Positions 27,875 to 37,823 of a stretch of 64,000 nucleotides of DNA are shown here, piece by piece; the first letter of the stretch is position 1, and every line of letters starts with the position of its first letter. The stretch covers positions 3,286,001 to 3,350,000 of the forward strand of contig NZ_CP017886.1 of the NCBI RefSeq assembly GCF_001874645.1, read 5' to 3'. The stretch comes from Pseudomonas frederiksbergensis (GTDB lineage: Bacteria > Pseudomonadota > Gammaproteobacteria > Pseudomonadales > Pseudomonadaceae). The notes under the pieces were generated by a model. That model made no database searches, was not told the origin of the DNA, and was given only the letters and a program-made list of their open reading frames with translations. The translations under genes were made by a program, and so were the position numbers.

Positions 27875-28893
27875 GTGCAACACGCAGTCCGAAGGTTTCC
27901 GAGCGCGTAGCCCCGAAGGCTGCCGATCCGCAACCACAGAAGAAAAAACGCGACGAAGACGACGGCCCGGACTTCAGCACCTTGCTGCACGCCTGGATCG
28001 AAAGCCATCGCGCCAGTTTGCTGGACAGCCTGCGGCGTCTGGGCAAGCAGCCGATCGGCAGCTTTTTCACCTGCCTGGTGATGGCGGTTGCCCTGAGTTT
28101 GCCGATGGGCTTGTCGTTGCTGCTGAACAACGTCGAACGTCTGGGCGGTTCCTGGCAGCGTGCGGCGCAGATATCGCTGTACCTGCAGATCGATGCCAGC
28201 GCCAACGAAGGCGAGCAACTGCGCGAGCAGATCAAAGGCCTGCCGGGTGTAGCCGATGCCGAATACATCAGTCGCGAACAGGCGCTGGAAGAGTTCCAGC
28301 AGCAGTCCGGTCTGGGTGAGGCGCTCAAGGAGCTTCCGCAGAACCCGTTGCCTGGCGTGGTGCTGGTCACTCCGAACGAAGTCGACAAGGCGACCCTTGA
28401 AGCATTAAGACAAAAACTTTCCGAATTGCCGAAGGTACAACAGGCGCAACTTGATCTAGTCTGGGTCGAGCGTTTGGCGGCCATCCTCAAGCTGGGCGAG
28501 CGGTTTGTCTTCGGTCTGACGGTGCTTTTGGTGTCTGCATTACTTTTGGTGATAGGCAATACCATTCGTCTTCATATTGAAAACCGCCGCACAGAGATAG
28601 AAGTGATTAAACTCGTCGGCGGCACTGACAGCTATGTACGTAGGCCTTTTCTGTACATGGGTGCGCTTTATGGCTTCGGTGCGGGGATTCTTTCCTGGGG
28701 TGTCCTGGCGTTCGGCCTGAACTGGCTGAATGACGCAGTGGTTGGGCTGGCCGGCTTGTATGGCAGTAATTTCGCGTTGGCCGGGGTGCCGGTAGCCGAT
28801 GGTCTGTCACTCTTGCTAGGCGCGGTGCTGTTGGGGTATATCGGTGCCTGGATTGCGGTAGCGCGCCATTTGAGAGAGCTCGCACCGAAGTAG
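27871..28893 (+). CDS. ftsX: Cell division protein FtsX
   Basis: A 340-residue permease-like subunit. A cytoplasmic N-terminal region of about 60 residues is followed by TM1 ('FFTCLVMAVALSLPMGLSLL'), a periplasmic domain (about residues 85–205) that in homologues contacts EnvC-type activators, and three C-terminal TM helices ('FVFGLTVLLVSALLLVIGN', a second near 255–285 and a third near 305–330). The 'IENRRTEIEVIKLVGGT' loop is the typical FtsX coupling segment. It is the last gene of ftsYEX and is followed by rpoH after 112 bp. Confidence 0.96.
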   Translation: MSATRSPKVSERVAPKAADPQPQKKKRDEDDGPDFSTLLHAWIESHRASLLDSLRRLGKQPIGSFFTCLVMAVALSLPMGLSLLLNNVERLGGSWQRAAQISLYLQIDASANEGEQLREQIKGLPGVADAEYISREQALEEFQQQSGLGEALKELPQNPLPGVVLVTPNEVDKATLEALRQKLSELPKVQQAQLDLVWVERLAAILKLGERFVFGLTVLLVSALLLVIGNTIRLHIENRRTEIEVIKLVGGTDSYVRRPFLYMGALYGFGAGILSWGVLAFGLNWLNDAVVGLAGLYGSNFALAGVPVADGLSLLLGAVLLGYIGAWIAVARHLRELAPK

Positions 28894-29005
28894 CGTCTTT
28901 TTGCTTGTATGACCTTTCAGCGTGTAGGGGAACTTGTTCTTCGGTTTCCGGTCAATTTTCGCAGTGCTGAACTGCACAAGTTATGTGAGTCGGAGGTTTT
29001 TTCGT

Positions 29006-29860
29006 ATGACCACTTCTTTGCAACCTGCTTATGCTCTGGTCCCAGGCGCAAACCTGGAGGCTTATGTGCACACGGTGAACAGCATTCCATTGCTGACACC
29101 GGAGCAGGAGCGTGAACTGGCCGAGAGTCTCTACTATGAGCAGGATTTGGGGGCGGCTCGGCAGATGGTGCTCGCCCACCTGCGTTTTGTTGTACATATT
29201 GCCCGTAGCTATTCCGGCTACGGCCTGGCCCAGGCTGACCTGATTCAGGAAGGCAACGTTGGCCTGATGAAAGCGGTCAAGCGTTTCAACCCGGAAATGG
29301 GCGTGCGTCTGGTGTCCTTTGCGGTGCACTGGATCAAGGCTGAAATCCACGAATTCATCCTGCGCAACTGGCGCATCGTCAAGGTCGCCACGACCAAGGC
29401 CCAGCGCAAACTGTTCTTCAACCTGCGTAGCCAGAAAAAACGTCTGGCGTGGCTGAACAACGAGGAAGTCCATCGCGTGGCTGAAAGCCTCGGCGTAGAG
29501 CCGCGGGAAGTGCGCGAGATGGAAAGCCGCCTGACCGGCCACGACATGGCCTTCGACCCGGCCGCCGAAGCGGACGACGACAGCGCTTTCCAGTCGCCGG
29601 CCAACTATCTGGAAGACCACCGGTACGATCCGGCCCGTCAACTGGAAGATGCCGATTGGACAGACAACTCCACCCACAACCTGCACGAAGCGCTGGAAGT
29701 GCTGGACGACCGTAGTCGCGATATCCTCTACCAGCGTTGGCTGGCAGAAGAAAAAGCCACGCTGCACGACCTGGCGCAGAAGTACAACGTGTCGGCCGAG
29801 CGTATTCGTCAGCTCGAGAAGAGCGCGATGAACAAGCTCAAGCTGTCGATTGCTGCTTAA
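29006..29860 (+). CDS. rpoH: RNA polymerase heat-shock sigma factor (sigma-32)
   Basis: A 284-residue sigma-70 family factor. Region 2 includes '[20 protein letters not shown]' and '[20 protein letters not shown]', the RpoH box is '[10 protein letters not shown]', and region 4 ends with the helix-turn-helix '[20 protein letters not shown]'. It directs transcription of chaperone and protease genes on heat or misfolding stress. I chose ATG at 29006 because CGGAGGT lies 10 bases upstream; an ATG 24 codons earlier lacks this. In Pseudomonas rpoH translation is reported to be temperature-controlled through mRNA structure; I did not model that here. Confidence 0.97.
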   Translation: MTTSLQPAYALVPGANLEAYVHTVNSIPLLTPEQERELAESLYYEQDLGAARQMVLAHLRFVVHIARSYSGYGLAQADLIQEGNVGLMKAVKRFNPEMGVRLVSFAVHWIKAEIHEFILRNWRIVKVATTKAQRKLFFNLRSQKKRLAWLNNEEVHRVAESLGVEPREVREMESRLTGHDMAFDPAAEADDDSAFQSPANYLEDHRYDPARQLEDADWTDNSTHNLHEALEVLDDRSRDILYQRWLAEEKATLHDLAQKYNVSAERIRQLEKSAMNKLKLSIAA

Positions 29861-29875
29861 GCGGCAACGCAATAA

Positions 29876-29911
29876 AAAAACGCCCCGATCATTGATCGGG
29901 GCGTTTTTGTT
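29876..29911 (+). terminator. Rho-independent terminator of rpoH
   Basis: A GC-rich stem CGCCCCGATCA–TGATCGGGGCG is followed by TTTTTGTTT and preceded by seven A residues, starting about 17 bases after the rpoH stop codon. Confidence 0.93.
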
Positions 29912-29919
29912 TGGAGATC

Positions 29920-29996
29920 AAAAGATCGCAGCCTGCGGCAGCTCCTACACCGGAATATGTGAACCCCTGTAGAGCTGCCGCAGGCTGCGATCTTTT
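29920..29996. repeat. REP doublet
   Basis: AAAAGATCGCAGCCTGCGGC and its inverted copy GCCGCAGGCTGCGATCTTTT face each other across about 35 bases. It lies between convergent rpoH and mtgA. Confidence 0.85.
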
Positions 29997-30008
29997 CGCC
30001 GTGTTAAA

Positions 30009-30731
30009 TCACTGGGTCCACGGTGCCCGGCGCGAATCATTGAGCCCTGTCAGGTAGCTATCCCCGCCCAACTGACTCATCTGCTGCCGAATCCAGCCCG
30101 CCCGTCTTGCAACATAGCTGGTTGGATGACTGGCGCTCCAGACCCGCGGGTTTGGCAGTACTGCGGCCAGCAAACTGGCTTGCTGACGGCTCAGCGACCG
30201 GGCACTCACGCCAAAGTGATGCCGGGCAGCCGCTTCGGCGCCAAATACGCCGTCATCCCATTCCACGCTGTTGAGGTATACCTCAAGAATCCGCTGCTTG
30301 GGCCAGAACACTTCGATCAGTCCGGTAAACCAGGCTTCCAGCCCTTTGCGCAGCCAGCTGCGACCGGACCACAGGAACAGGTTCTTCGAGACTTGCTGGC
30401 TCAGGGTGCTGGCACCACGGATCGAGCCGCCGAGTTCGTTGTGGGCCAGCGCGGCCTGAATCGCGCCGAAGTCAAAACCCCAGTGCTCGGGGAATTTCTG
30501 GTCTTCGCCGGCCATCACCGCGACCTTCAGGTCATCGGAGATGTTCTCCCACGGCTGCCAGTCGCGTTGCAGGTCGATAGGCTCGCCATCGACCCAGGAT
30601 TCGATCTTGCGCTCGACCATCAGCGCCGTCCCCGGAGGCGGAACGACGCGAAACACCAGCACCAGCAACACGCTGCCGCCCGCGAACCAGAGCAGGGCTT
30701 TTGTGAAGCAGCGGAACAATAAACGCAGCAT
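30009..30731 (-). CDS. mtgA: Monofunctional biosynthetic peptidoglycan transglycosylase
   Basis: A 240-residue GT51 glycosyltransferase with one N-terminal transmembrane helix ('ALLWFAGGSVLLVLVFRVV') and a periplasmic catalytic domain. The catalytic glutamate is in 'AGEDQKFPEHWGFD' and the second motif is 'GASTLSQQVSKNLFLW' (family consensus G-x-STI-x-QQ). 'RKGLEAWFTGLIEVFWPKQRILEVYLN' is the third conserved block. It polymerises lipid II glycan chains without a transpeptidase domain. Monocistronic, convergent with rpoH. Confidence 0.95.
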   Translation of the reverse strand: MLRLLFRCFTKALLWFAGGSVLLVLVFRVVPPPGTALMVERKIESWVDGEPIDLQRDWQPWENISDDLKVAVMAGEDQKFPEHWGFDFGAIQAALAHNELGGSIRGASTLSQQVSKNLFLWSGRSWLRKGLEAWFTGLIEVFWPKQRILEVYLNSVEWDDGVFGAEAAARHHFGVSARSLSRQQASLLAAVLPNPRVWSASHPTSYVARRAGWIRQQMSQLGGDSYLTGLNDSRRAPWTQ

Positions 30732-30805
30732 AGAGATGGCTTGGCCGAACCCGTCGAGCGGGCCATTATACAGACCTTATTGAATGATTCTGACTGGAGT
30801 TCCCC

Positions 30806-31177
30806 ATGCTGCGTGGCTTTCTGATGCTGGCCGCTTTCTTCGGTTTCACCGGTGTGGGCCTGGGCGCGTTTGCCGCTCATGGCCTGAAAGATCGTCTGAG
30901 TGCCGAATACCTGGCGATTTTCCACACTGGCGTCACCTACCAGTTGGTGCACACCCTGGCACTGCTGGGCGTAGCACTGCTGGTCGCGCAGATTCCCGGG
31001 CGTTTGATCACCTGGGCCGGCGTATCATTTGCCATTGGAATCCTGTTGTTTTCCGGCAGCCTGTACCTGCTGACCCTGACCGGTGTCAGCAAGCTTGGCA
31101 TCGTTACGCCGTTCGGCGGTCTGGCGTTCCTCGTGGGCTGGCTGTGCCTGGGGATCGCCGCCTGGCGCCTTAGCTGA
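30806..31177 (+). CDS. DUF423 family membrane protein
   Basis: A 123-residue hydrophobic protein with four predicted transmembrane helices. The N-terminal 'GFTGVGLGAFAAHGLKDRLS' is the DUF423 (YgdD/YwdK) hallmark, and 'FHTGVTYQLVHTLALLGVALL' and 'KLGIVTPFGGLAFLVGWLCLG' are also typical. ATG at 30806 has GGAG upstream. Function unknown; divergent from mtgA. Confidence 0.9.
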   Translation: MLRGFLMLAAFFGFTGVGLGAFAAHGLKDRLSAEYLAIFHTGVTYQLVHTLALLGVALLVAQIPGRLITWAGVSFAIGILLFSGSLYLLTLTGVSKLGIVTPFGGLAFLVGWLCLGIAAWRLS

Positions 31178-31180
31178 CCT

Positions 31181-31260
31181 TGTAGGAGCTGCCGAAGGCT
31201 GCGATCTTTTGATCTTGCTCTTTGAACATCAACAGATCGCAGCCTTCGGCAGCTCCTACA
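31181..31260. repeat. REP doublet
   Basis: TGTAGGAGCTGCCGAAGGCT and inverted AGCCTTCGGCAGCTCCTACA bracket about 40 bases including a GATCTTTTGATC-like core. It is immediately downstream of the DUF423 gene. Confidence 0.85.
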
Positions 31261-31346
31261 GAATCTGGTTTCAAGACGAATGGCTTGGGTCGGCCTGACT
31301 GATCGGGCTAGAATGCTGGCCCCTAAAAATGATGGCGGCATCCGGC

Positions 31347-31547
31347 ATGCGCATTCAGTTGAACGGCGAATCCCTTGAACTGCCCGACGGTGAAACCGTT
31401 GCGGCCCTGCTGACCCGTCTGGAACTGACCGGACGCCGGGTGGCGGTCGAACTCAATCTGGATATCGTCCCGCGCAGCCAGCACGCAGAAACCACGCTCA
31501 CTGAAGGTGATTCAGTCGAAGTGGTTCACGCCATCGGTGGCGGCTAG
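31347..31547 (+). CDS. thiS: Sulfur-carrier protein ThiS
   Basis: A 66-residue ubiquitin-fold sulfur carrier ending in the diglycine tail needed for adenylation and thiocarboxylate formation ('VHAIGGG'). It supplies sulfur for the thiazole phosphate made by ThiG. Two ATGs six and five codons upstream are in frame, but the family N-terminus 'MRIQLNGE' fits the 31347 start. It lies 66 bp before thiG and is probably cotranscribed with it. Confidence 0.93.
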   Translation: MRIQLNGESLELPDGETVAALLTRLELTGRRVAVELNLDIVPRSQHAETTLTEGDSVEVVHAIGGG

Positions 31548-31613
31548 TAGCCCGCAGGCGATTCCCGCGCCCACACGCATTCTGCAGAACCTCACCCCAA
31601 CAGAGGATTTCCG

Positions 31614-32408
31614 ATGAGCAACCTTCGCAGCGATAAGCCTTTCATCCTGGCCGGTCGTACTTACCAGTCGCGTTTGCTGGTAGGTACCGGCAAGTACCGT
31701 GACATGGAAGAAACCCGCCTGGCCATCGAAGCCTCGGGCGCCGAGATTGTCACCGTCGCCGTGCGCCGGACCAACATCGGCCAGAATCCGGGTGAGCCGA
31801 ACCTGCTCGATATCTTGCCGCCGGATCGCTACACCATCCTGCCGAACACCGCCGGTTGCTATGACGCGGTTGAAGCCGTGCGCACCTGCCGCCTGGCCCG
31901 TGAGCTGCTCGACGGCCATAACCTGGTGAAGCTGGAAGTGCTGGCGGACCAGAAAACCCTGTTCCCCAACGTGATCGAAACCCTCAAGGCCGCCGAAGTG
32001 CTGGTCAAGGAAGGTTTCGACGTGATGGTTTACACCAGTGATGACCCGATCATCGCGCGCCAACTGGCGGAAATGGGTTGCATCGCGGTCATGCCGTTGG
32101 CTGGCCTGATCGGCACTGGCCTGGGGATCTGCAACCCGTACAACCTGCAGATCATCCTCGAAGAAGCCAAGGTGCCGGTGCTGGTGGATGCCGGTGTCGG
32201 TACGGCTTCCGATGCGACCATCGCCATGGAACTGGGTTGCGAAGCGGTGCTGATGAACTCTGCCATCGCCCACGCCCAGCAGCCGATCATGATGGCTGAA
32301 GCCATGAAACACGCCATTGTGGCAGGTCGTCTGGCGTACCTCGCCGGGCGCATGCCGAAAAAACTCTATGCCAGCGCTTCCTCGCCGCTGGATGGTCTGA
32401 TCAAGTAA
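31614..32408 (+). CDS. thiG: Thiazole synthase
   Basis: A 264-residue TIM-barrel enzyme that forms the thiamin thiazole phosphate from deoxyxylulose 5-phosphate, dehydroglycine and ThiS-thiocarboxylate. The Schiff-base lysine is probably Lys106 in '[14 protein letters not shown]'. The phosphate-binding '[20 protein letters not shown]' loop and '[11 protein letters not shown]' are intact. Normal length. It lies between thiS and trmB on one strand with short gaps. Confidence 0.97.
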   Translation: MSNLRSDKPFILAGRTYQSRLLVGTGKYRDMEETRLAIEASGAEIVTVAVRRTNIGQNPGEPNLLDILPPDRYTILPNTAGCYDAVEAVRTCRLARELLDGHNLVKLEVLADQKTLFPNVIETLKAAEVLVKEGFDVMVYTSDDPIIARQLAEMGCIAVMPLAGLIGTGLGICNPYNLQIILEEAKVPVLVDAGVGTASDATIAMELGCEAVLMNSAIAHAQQPIMMAEAMKHAIVAGRLAYLAGRMPKKLYASASSPLDGLIK

Positions 32409-32417
32409 GAGCCATTG

Positions 32418-33143
32418 ATGACTGAATCGAACGACACGCCTACCCAGACGGAAGCAGGCGAAGAGCGCCAACACCGCCGTATCAAGAGTTTCGTGATGCG
32501 CGCCGGGCGCATGACCGAAGGCCAGCAAAAGGGCCTGGAGCAGGGCACGCCGTTGTTCGTCCTGCCGCTGGCCGACGCGCCGGTGGACTTCGACCAGGTG
32601 TTTGGTCGCTCGGCACCACGCTCGCTGGAAATCGGTTTCGGCATGGGCCATTCGCTGCTGGAAATGGCCGCGGCCTCGCCGGATCAGGATTTCATTGGCG
32701 TTGAAGTGCACCGCCCAGGTGTCGGCGCGCTGCTTAACGGCGTGCTGACTCAAGGCCTGACTAACCTGCGGGTTTACGATTGCGACGCGATCGAAGTGCT
32801 CAACCGTTGCGTGGCCGATAACAGCCTCGATCGTCTGATGCTGTTTTTCCCGGACCCGTGGCACAAGAGCCGTCACCACAAGCGTCGTATCGTCCAGGCG
32901 TCGTTCGCTGAACTGGTGCGCAGCAAGTTGAAAGTCGGCGGTGTGCTGCACATGGCCACCGATTGGGAACCGTATGCCGAGTACATGCTGGAAGTGATGA
33001 ACGTCGCGCCGGGCTACCGCAACCTCGCCGAAGACGGCAAGTGCGTGCCGCGTCCGGCCGAGCGCCCGATCACCAAGTTCGAACGCCGCGGCGAACGTCT
33101 TGGGCATGGCGTGTGGGATTTAAAGTTCGAAAAACAGTCCTAA
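32418..33143 (+). CDS. trmB: tRNA (guanine-46-N7)-methyltransferase
   Basis: A 241-residue class I methyltransferase for m7G46 of tRNA. '[15 protein letters not shown]' is SAM motif I; '[16 protein letters not shown]' is the signature of TrmB. I use the ATG at 32418; a TTG one codon upstream is also possible. It begins nine bases after thiG, so it is likely the last gene of thiS–thiG–trmB. Confidence 0.96.
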   Translation: MTESNDTPTQTEAGEERQHRRIKSFVMRAGRMTEGQQKGLEQGTPLFVLPLADAPVDFDQVFGRSAPRSLEIGFGMGHSLLEMAAASPDQDFIGVEVHRPGVGALLNGVLTQGLTNLRVYDCDAIEVLNRCVADNSLDRLMLFFPDPWHKSRHHKRRIVQASFAELVRSKLKVGGVLHMATDWEPYAEYMLEVMNVAPGYRNLAEDGKCVPRPAERPITKFERRGERLGHGVWDLKFEKQS

Positions 33144-33160
33144 GCCATAACGCTATACCC

Positions 33161-33254
33161 AATGTGGGAGCGGGCTTGCTCGCGAAGGCGGTGTAACAGT
33201 CAACAGATATGTTGAATGTTACGGCCTCTTCGCGAGCAAGCCCGCTCCCACATT
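33161..33254. repeat. REP doublet (GGGAGCGGGCTTGCTCGCGA class)
   Basis: AATGTGGGAGCGGGCTTGCT and inverted AGCAAGCCCGCTCCCACATT flank about 50 bases. It lies between convergent trmB and the DUF3392 gene. Confidence 0.85.
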
Positions 33255-33275
33255 TGTTTTGTGTGTGGCTCGGAA

Positions 33276-33599
33276 TCAGCGGCGGTCTGCGACGACCCCA
33301 ATCAACACCAGCACCACCAGCAACACCGGCGCCAGACTGTAGTTGTTGAACTGGCTCAGGCCGCGAACAATCCACGGCGTGGCGTAGATCAGTGCGGCGC
33401 CGCTGCCGATCATGCACAGCAGGGCCATCAACGGGACGCGCAAGGCGCCCGCGATACTGCCCAGGCGTTGATCGACCCAGCCTTTGATATCGGCGCCAAA
33501 CAGCACCAGCAGGCAGCCCACCAGCGCCAGGGCGATTTCCGACAGGTTGCTACGGCTCCAGCGGGACACGGTGGCAAGCAGATCCAGTACCAAATCCAT
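33276..33599 (-). CDS. DUF3392 family membrane protein
   Basis: A 107-residue inner-membrane protein with three hydrophobic helices ('EIALALVGCLLVLFGADI', 'LMALLCMIGSGAALIYA', 'LAPVLLVVLVLIGVVA'). The WVDQRLGSI segment between helices 1 and 2 is typical of DUF3392. Function unknown. It lies 24 bases downstream of hemW on the same strand. Confidence 0.87.
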   Translation of the reverse strand: MDLVLDLLATVSRWSRSNLSEIALALVGCLLVLFGADIKGWVDQRLGSIAGALRVPLMALLCMIGSGAALIYATPWIVRGLSQFNNYSLAPVLLVVLVLIGVVADRR

Positions 33600-33623
33600 T
33601 CGATTTCCCTTTGATCAGAAAAA

Positions 33624-34826
33624 TTAGCTCAGAAAATTCTGCAGCAAGTCATTGAGGAATAATTGTCCGCGCATCGTTGCCACCAGACGTGACGGTTCGA
33701 CCTGCAACAAGCCACTTTGTTCGGCCTCGCGACGGCCTTCGGCAAGGCTTTCCAGTGTCAGGCCAGTGCGCTCTGGATACAGGCGCGCCTCGACACCCTC
33801 GGTCAAGCGCAGGGCATTCATCAGGAACTCGAACGGCAGCTCTTCGTTGGTCAGGGCTTTTTCACCCGCCTGAAAGCTTTTTGCCGGGTTGAGGTAGTCC
33901 TTCGGCAGGCGAGTCTTCCAGGTGCGGACAATGCGTCCGTCCGGATGGCTGAGCTTACCGTGGGCCCCGGCACCGATGCCGATGAAGTCTCCGAAGCTCC
34001 AGTAATTGAGGTTGTGCCGCGCCGGACGACCGGGTTGGGCATACGCCGACACTTCGTATTGGGCGTAACCGTGTTCGGCCAACAGCGCCTGACCGGCCTC
34101 TTGAATGTCCCACAGGGTGTCGTCTTCCGGCAGCGTCGGCGGTTGATTCCAGAACACTGTGTTCGGCTCCAGCGTCAGCTGATACCAGGACAAGTGAGTC
34201 GGCTTCAGTGCGATGGCCTGACGCAGATCGTCCAGCGCATCGTCCAGGGACTGATCGGGCAAGCCGTGCATCAGGTCCAGGTTGAAGTTGTCGAACCCGG
34301 CCTGGCGGGCCATGCCAGCGGCGCGAATCGCTTCATCGCCGTTGTGGATCCGGCCCAGGGCCATGAGTTTCTCTTGCTGGAAGCTCTGGATGCCGATCGA
34401 CAGGCGATTGATGCCCAAGGCGCGGTACGCGACGAATTTCTCCTGCTCGAAGGTCCCGGGGTTGGCTTCCAGGGTGATCTCGATGTCGCTGGCAAACGGG
34501 ATTCGCTGTTCCACGCCTTTGAGCAGGCGGCCCAACGCTTGCGCGCTGAACAGGCTTGGCGTGCCGCCGCCGAAAAAAATCGAGCTCAGCTCGCGGCCGT
34601 AAACCGCGTGCAGGTCTTGATCGAGGTCGGCCAGCAGGGCGTCCACATACTCTTCTTCCGGCAGCACAGGGCTGGCAGTGTGGGAGTTGAAGTCGCAATA
34701 AGGGCATTTGCGCACACACCACGGAATGTGGATGTACAAGGCCAGCGGCGGCAACTGAGGCAGGGCCGCGCGGGGCGATTGCGCGCCACCGAAGATCAGC
34801 GGCGACGCCGATGAATCGTGGGTCAT
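33624..34826 (-). CDS. hemW: Radical SAM heme chaperone HemW
   Basis: A 400-residue coproporphyrinogen oxidase-like radical SAM protein. The cluster motif C37-V-R-K-C41-P-Y-C44 is intact, but the cysteine-family context ([16 protein letters not shown]) matches HemW rather than HemN. It binds and delivers heme instead of oxidising coproporphyrinogen. The C-terminal HemN_C domain is present. The start overlaps the rdgB stop by four bases (ATGA), giving the order DUF4426–rdgB–hemW–DUF3392. Confidence 0.93.
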   Translation of the reverse strand: MTHDSSASPLIFGGAQSPRAALPQLPPLALYIHIPWCVRKCPYCDFNSHTASPVLPEEEYVDALLADLDQDLHAVYGRELSSIFFGGGTPSLFSAQALGRLLKGVEQRIPFASDIEITLEANPGTFEQEKFVAYRALGINRLSIGIQSFQQEKLMALGRIHNGDEAIRAAGMARQAGFDNFNLDLMHGLPDQSLDDALDDLRQAIALKPTHLSWYQLTLEPNTVFWNQPPTLPEDDTLWDIQEAGQALLAEHGYAQYEVSAYAQPGRPARHNLNYWSFGDFIGIGAGAHGKLSHPDGRIVRTWKTRLPKDYLNPAKSFQAGEKALTNEELPFEFLMNALRLTEGVEARLYPERTGLTLESLAEGRREAEQSGLLQVEPSRLVATMRGQLFLNDLLQNFLS

Positions 34827-35419
34827 TTCAGGCTCAAACGTTGGCGCAGCAAATCCATTGCACGGGCGCGGTGGCTGAGAAGGTTTTTCTCGGCCGGGCT
34901 CAATTCTGCACTGGAGCAGTTGCGCTCCGGCACCCAGAACAGCGGATCGTAGCCAAAACCGTGCTCACCGCTGGCTTCGGTCAGGATGCGCCCGTGCCAC
35001 AGACCTTCGCAGAGAATCGGCAGCGGATCATCGGCGTGGCGTACCAGCGCCAGCACGCACACAAACTGCGCACCGCGTTCGGCTTCAGGTACGTCTTTTA
35101 GCACCTCGAGCAGCTTGGCGTTGTTCGCCGCGTCGCCCTGGCCGTCGGCATAGCGCGCCGAATAGATGCCTGGCGCACCGCCGAGGAAGTCTACCGCCAG
35201 CCCCGAATCATCGGCCAGCGCTGGCAAACCGGAGATACGCGCAGCATTACGGGCTTTGAGGATGGCGTTTTCGACGAACGACAGGCCGGTTTCTTCAGGC
35301 TCGACGCTGCTGAACTCGCCAATCGAGCGCAGGTGCACCGATTCGCCGAGCATGGCCTGGAGTTCTTTGAGTTTGCCGGCGTTATGGCTGGCCAATACGA
35401 GTTGCGTGAAGTTGATCAT
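34823..35419 (-). CDS. rdgB: XTP/dITP pyrophosphatase
   Basis: A 198-residue Ham1/ITPase family enzyme that hydrolyses XTP, ITP and dITP to monophosphates and so keeps deaminated purines out of DNA. '[18 protein letters not shown]' is the N-terminal substrate loop, '[26 protein letters not shown]'-type sequence forms the active site, and 'GFGYDPLFW' the Mg-binding turn. It overlaps both neighbours by four bases. Confidence 0.95.
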   Translation of the reverse strand: MINFTQLVLASHNAGKLKELQAMLGESVHLRSIGEFSSVEPEETGLSFVENAILKARNAARISGLPALADDSGLAVDFLGGAPGIYSARYADGQGDAANNAKLLEVLKDVPEAERGAQFVCVLALVRHADDPLPILCEGLWHGRILTEASGEHGFGYDPLFWVPERNCSSAELSPAEKNLLSHRARAMDLLRQRLSLK

Positions 35420-35850
35420 TCGCCGGGGAAGAGCTCTTGGTTGAAATTGATGGTGTTGATTTTGTCGCCGGTTTGCACATTGATTTCGAAGGTGCGGACT
35501 TCCTGCTGATCCACCGGGAACTGGGCGATGTAGTAGACCGCACCTGTTTCGGTGATTTGTTTGAACTTCAGCGGGACGCTTTTACTGGTCAGGTCTTTTA
35601 CCGTGCCACTGACCTGGGCTATCACGGGTTTGTCGCCCTTGATGATCGATACATTGATCACGCCCTGATTCTTGCTGCGGACCAGCTCTGCCGCTTTGGC
35701 GATGTCCGGTTGCAGGTAGGTGGAATTGAAGGTGTTGTAGTGCACCGTCATGTCACCGAAGGTTTCCTGGCGCTCGCCTTTGATGGCTTCGGCGGCCATG
35801 ATGCTGACGCTCAGGCAGGCTGTTAATAGAAGCAGGGCTAGACGACCCAT
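35416..35850 (-). CDS. DUF4426 family exported protein
   Basis: A 144-residue protein with a signal peptide (about residues 1–20, '[19 protein letters not shown]') and a β-rich mature domain. '[22 protein letters not shown]' matches the DUF4426 start. Function unknown. It lies between metW (24 bp upstream) and rdgB (4-bp overlap), so it is part of the metX–metW–DUF4426–rdgB–hemW run. Confidence 0.88.
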   Translation of the reverse strand: MGRLALLLLTACLSVSIMAAEAIKGERQETFGDMTVHYNTFNSTYLQPDIAKAAELVRSKNQGVINVSIIKGDKPVIAQVSGTVKDLTSKSVPLKFKQITETGAVYYIAQFPVDQQEVRTFEINVQTGDKINTINFNQELFPGE

Positions 35851-35874
35851 GATCGCTCTCCTCGAAAAACCTCG

Positions 35875-36495
35875 TTAAACCGCTACCTGGTGATCCTGCA
35901 GACCAGGACTGCTGACGCGGTAGATGCCAATCTCACCTAATAGATTAGGCCATAGCTTACTGGCCCACCCGTGTCGGTGTTGTTGATCGACGGCAAGCCG
36001 ATCGATGACCTTGGCTTCACGTTCGCGGCACAGGGCTTCAAAGTCTTCAAACGTGCAGAAGTGGATGTTCGGCGTGTTGTACCAGGTGTATGGCAAAAAC
36101 TCCGAAACCGGCATCCGGCCCTTGCTCGCCAGGTACCAGCGGCAGCGCCAGTGACCGAAGTTGGGGAAGGTGATGATGCACTGACGACCGACCCGCAGCA
36201 TTTCGTCGAGGATCTTGTCCGGGTAATGCACGGCCTGCAGGGCCTGGGTCATCACCACGATGTCGAAACTGTTGCTGGCAAAGTTGCCCAGGCCCTTGTC
36301 CAGGTCCTGCTCAATGACGTTAATGCCCTTGGCCACGCATTCGGCGATGTTGTCCGCATCGTTTTCCAGACCGTAGCCGGTCACTTGCTTGTTGTCGCGC
36401 AGCCAGGTCAGCAGCTCGCCGTCACCGCAACCGAGGTCGAGCACGCGGCTGCCGGCGGGGATCCATTCCTGGATGATTTCCAGATCGGCTCTCAT
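35875..36495 (-). CDS. metW: Methionine biosynthesis protein MetW
   Basis: A 206-residue protein with a SAM-methyltransferase-like fold: 'VLDLGCGDGELLTWL' is motif I and 'FDIVVMTQALQAVHYP' follows. MetW occurs beside metX and is thought to support homoserine acylation. It starts eight bases after metX on the same strand. 'ADLEIIQEWIPAGSRVLDLGCG' at the N-terminus is typical. Confidence 0.95.
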   Translation of the reverse strand: MRADLEIIQEWIPAGSRVLDLGCGDGELLTWLRDNKQVTGYGLENDADNIAECVAKGINVIEQDLDKGLGNFASNSFDIVVMTQALQAVHYPDKILDEMLRVGRQCIITFPNFGHWRCRWYLASKGRMPVSEFLPYTWYNTPNIHFCTFEDFEALCREREAKVIDRLAVDQQHRHGWASKLWPNLLGEIGIYRVSSPGLQDHQVAV

Positions 36496-36502
36496 GTCTT
36501 CC

Positions 36503-37642
36503 TCAAAGCGATATACGGTTCATGTAATTACTGAACGCCTGCAAGTAACGCGGGATCGGAATCAGGAAGGCGTCGTGGCCTTGCGGAGCATCGATCTCCA
36601 GGTAGCAAACGTCTTTCTTGGCAGCCATCAGTGCGTCCACCAGTTCCCGCGAGCGAGCGGGGGAGAAGCGCCAGTCGGTGGTGAAGGACATCACGCAGAA
36701 CTTGGCTTTGGCGCCGGCGAAGGTTTTTGCCAGGTTATCGTCGAAGTTCGCCGCCGGATCGAAGTAGTCCAGCGCTTTGGTCATCAGCAGGTAGGTGTTG
36801 GCGTCGAAACGCCCGGAAAACTCTTCGCCCTGATAACGCAGGTAGCTCTCGACCTGAAACTCGACACTGTGGAAGTCGTAGTTGAGCTTTTCACTCTTCA
36901 GGCCACGGCCGAATTTCTCGCCCATGGAATCGTCCGACAGGTAGGTGATGTGCCCGACCATCCGCGCCAGCATCAGCCCGCGCTTGGGGATCACGCCCTG
37001 TTCCTGGAACGAGCCGCCATGGAACTCCGGATCGGTGAGGATCGCCTGACGCGCCACTTCGTTGAAGGCGATGTTCTGCGCCGAGAGTTTCGGCGCCGAA
37101 GCAATGGCCAGGCAGTGACGGATGCGGTCAGGGTAAGTGATGCTCCACTGCATCGCTTGCATGCCGCCCAGGCTTCCGCCGATCACGGCGGCCCACTGGT
37201 TGATGCCGATCCGGTCCGCCAGACGCGCCTGACTGTGAACCCAATCTTCCACGGTCAGCACCGGGAATTCGGCGCCGAACGGCTTGCCGGTGTCCGGGTT
37301 GATGCTGCTCGGGCCGGTGGAGCCGTTACAGCCGCCGAGGTTGTTCAGGCTGACGACGAAGAACCTGTTGGTGTCGATCGGTTTGCCCGGGCCGATGCAG
37401 CTGTCCCACCAACCGGGTTTACGGTCTTCGGTACTGTGAAAACCGGCGGCATGATGGTGACCGGACAAGGCATGACAGATCAGCACGGCGTTGCTCGCCG
37501 TGGCGTTCAGCGTGCCGTAGGTTTCATAGATCAGGTCATAAGCTGGCAATGAGCGGCCGCAGGCAAGGGCCAGTGGCTCGCTGAAGTGCGCCACTTGCGG
37601 CGTCACCAGACCAACAGAATCGGCGGGAAAGGCAGTTGGCAT
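36503..37642 (-). CDS. metX: Homoserine O-acyltransferase (succinyltransferase in Pseudomonas)
   Basis: A 379-residue alpha/beta-hydrolase-fold acyltransferase for the first committed step of methionine synthesis. The nucleophile elbow is '[14 protein letters not shown]', with the oxyanion region '[17 protein letters not shown]'-like block ahead of it. The acid and base of the triad lie in 'FTTDWRFSP' and 'QGHDAFL'. In pseudomonads, MetX-type enzymes use succinyl-CoA (MetXS); the specificity is taken from family knowledge. It is first in the metX–metW operon, with a REP doublet about 100 bp upstream. Confidence 0.95.
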   Translation of the reverse strand: MPTAFPADSVGLVTPQVAHFSEPLALACGRSLPAYDLIYETYGTLNATASNAVLICHALSGHHHAAGFHSTEDRKPGWWDSCIGPGKPIDTNRFFVVSLNNLGGCNGSTGPSSINPDTGKPFGAEFPVLTVEDWVHSQARLADRIGINQWAAVIGGSLGGMQAMQWSITYPDRIRHCLAIASAPKLSAQNIAFNEVARQAILTDPEFHGGSFQEQGVIPKRGLMLARMVGHITYLSDDSMGEKFGRGLKSEKLNYDFHSVEFQVESYLRYQGEEFSGRFDANTYLLMTKALDYFDPAANFDDNLAKTFAGAKAKFCVMSFTTDWRFSPARSRELVDALMAAKKDVCYLEIDAPQGHDAFLIPIPRYLQAFSNYMNRISL

Positions 37643-37746
37643 CGACCCTGCTCTCGTTGAAATGAGGCGTAAGTCTAAAGACCGCTGTGGTTAGCAGCAA
37701 GCAAAGGGCGGGCCTCATTTCATTCAGCTAGACCAAGGTGCGCCAT

Positions 37747-37808
37747 TCGCGAGCAAGCTCGCTCCCACATTGGAATGCATTCCCCTGTGGGAGCGAGCTT
37801 GCTCGCGA
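37747..37808. repeat. REP doublet
   Basis: TCGCGAGCAAGCTCGCTCCC and inverted GGGAGCGAGCTTGCTCGCGA, same class as 285–348. It lies between yggU and metX and its right part reaches to within about 15 bases of the yggU stop. Confidence 0.85.
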
Positions 37809-37823
37809 TGAACGATGACACGG

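Noticed and set aside
31512..33107. A 531-codon minus-strand frame over thiG and trmB
   Set aside because: Both plus-strand genes have clear catalytic motifs; the antisense reading is His/Gln-rich noise.
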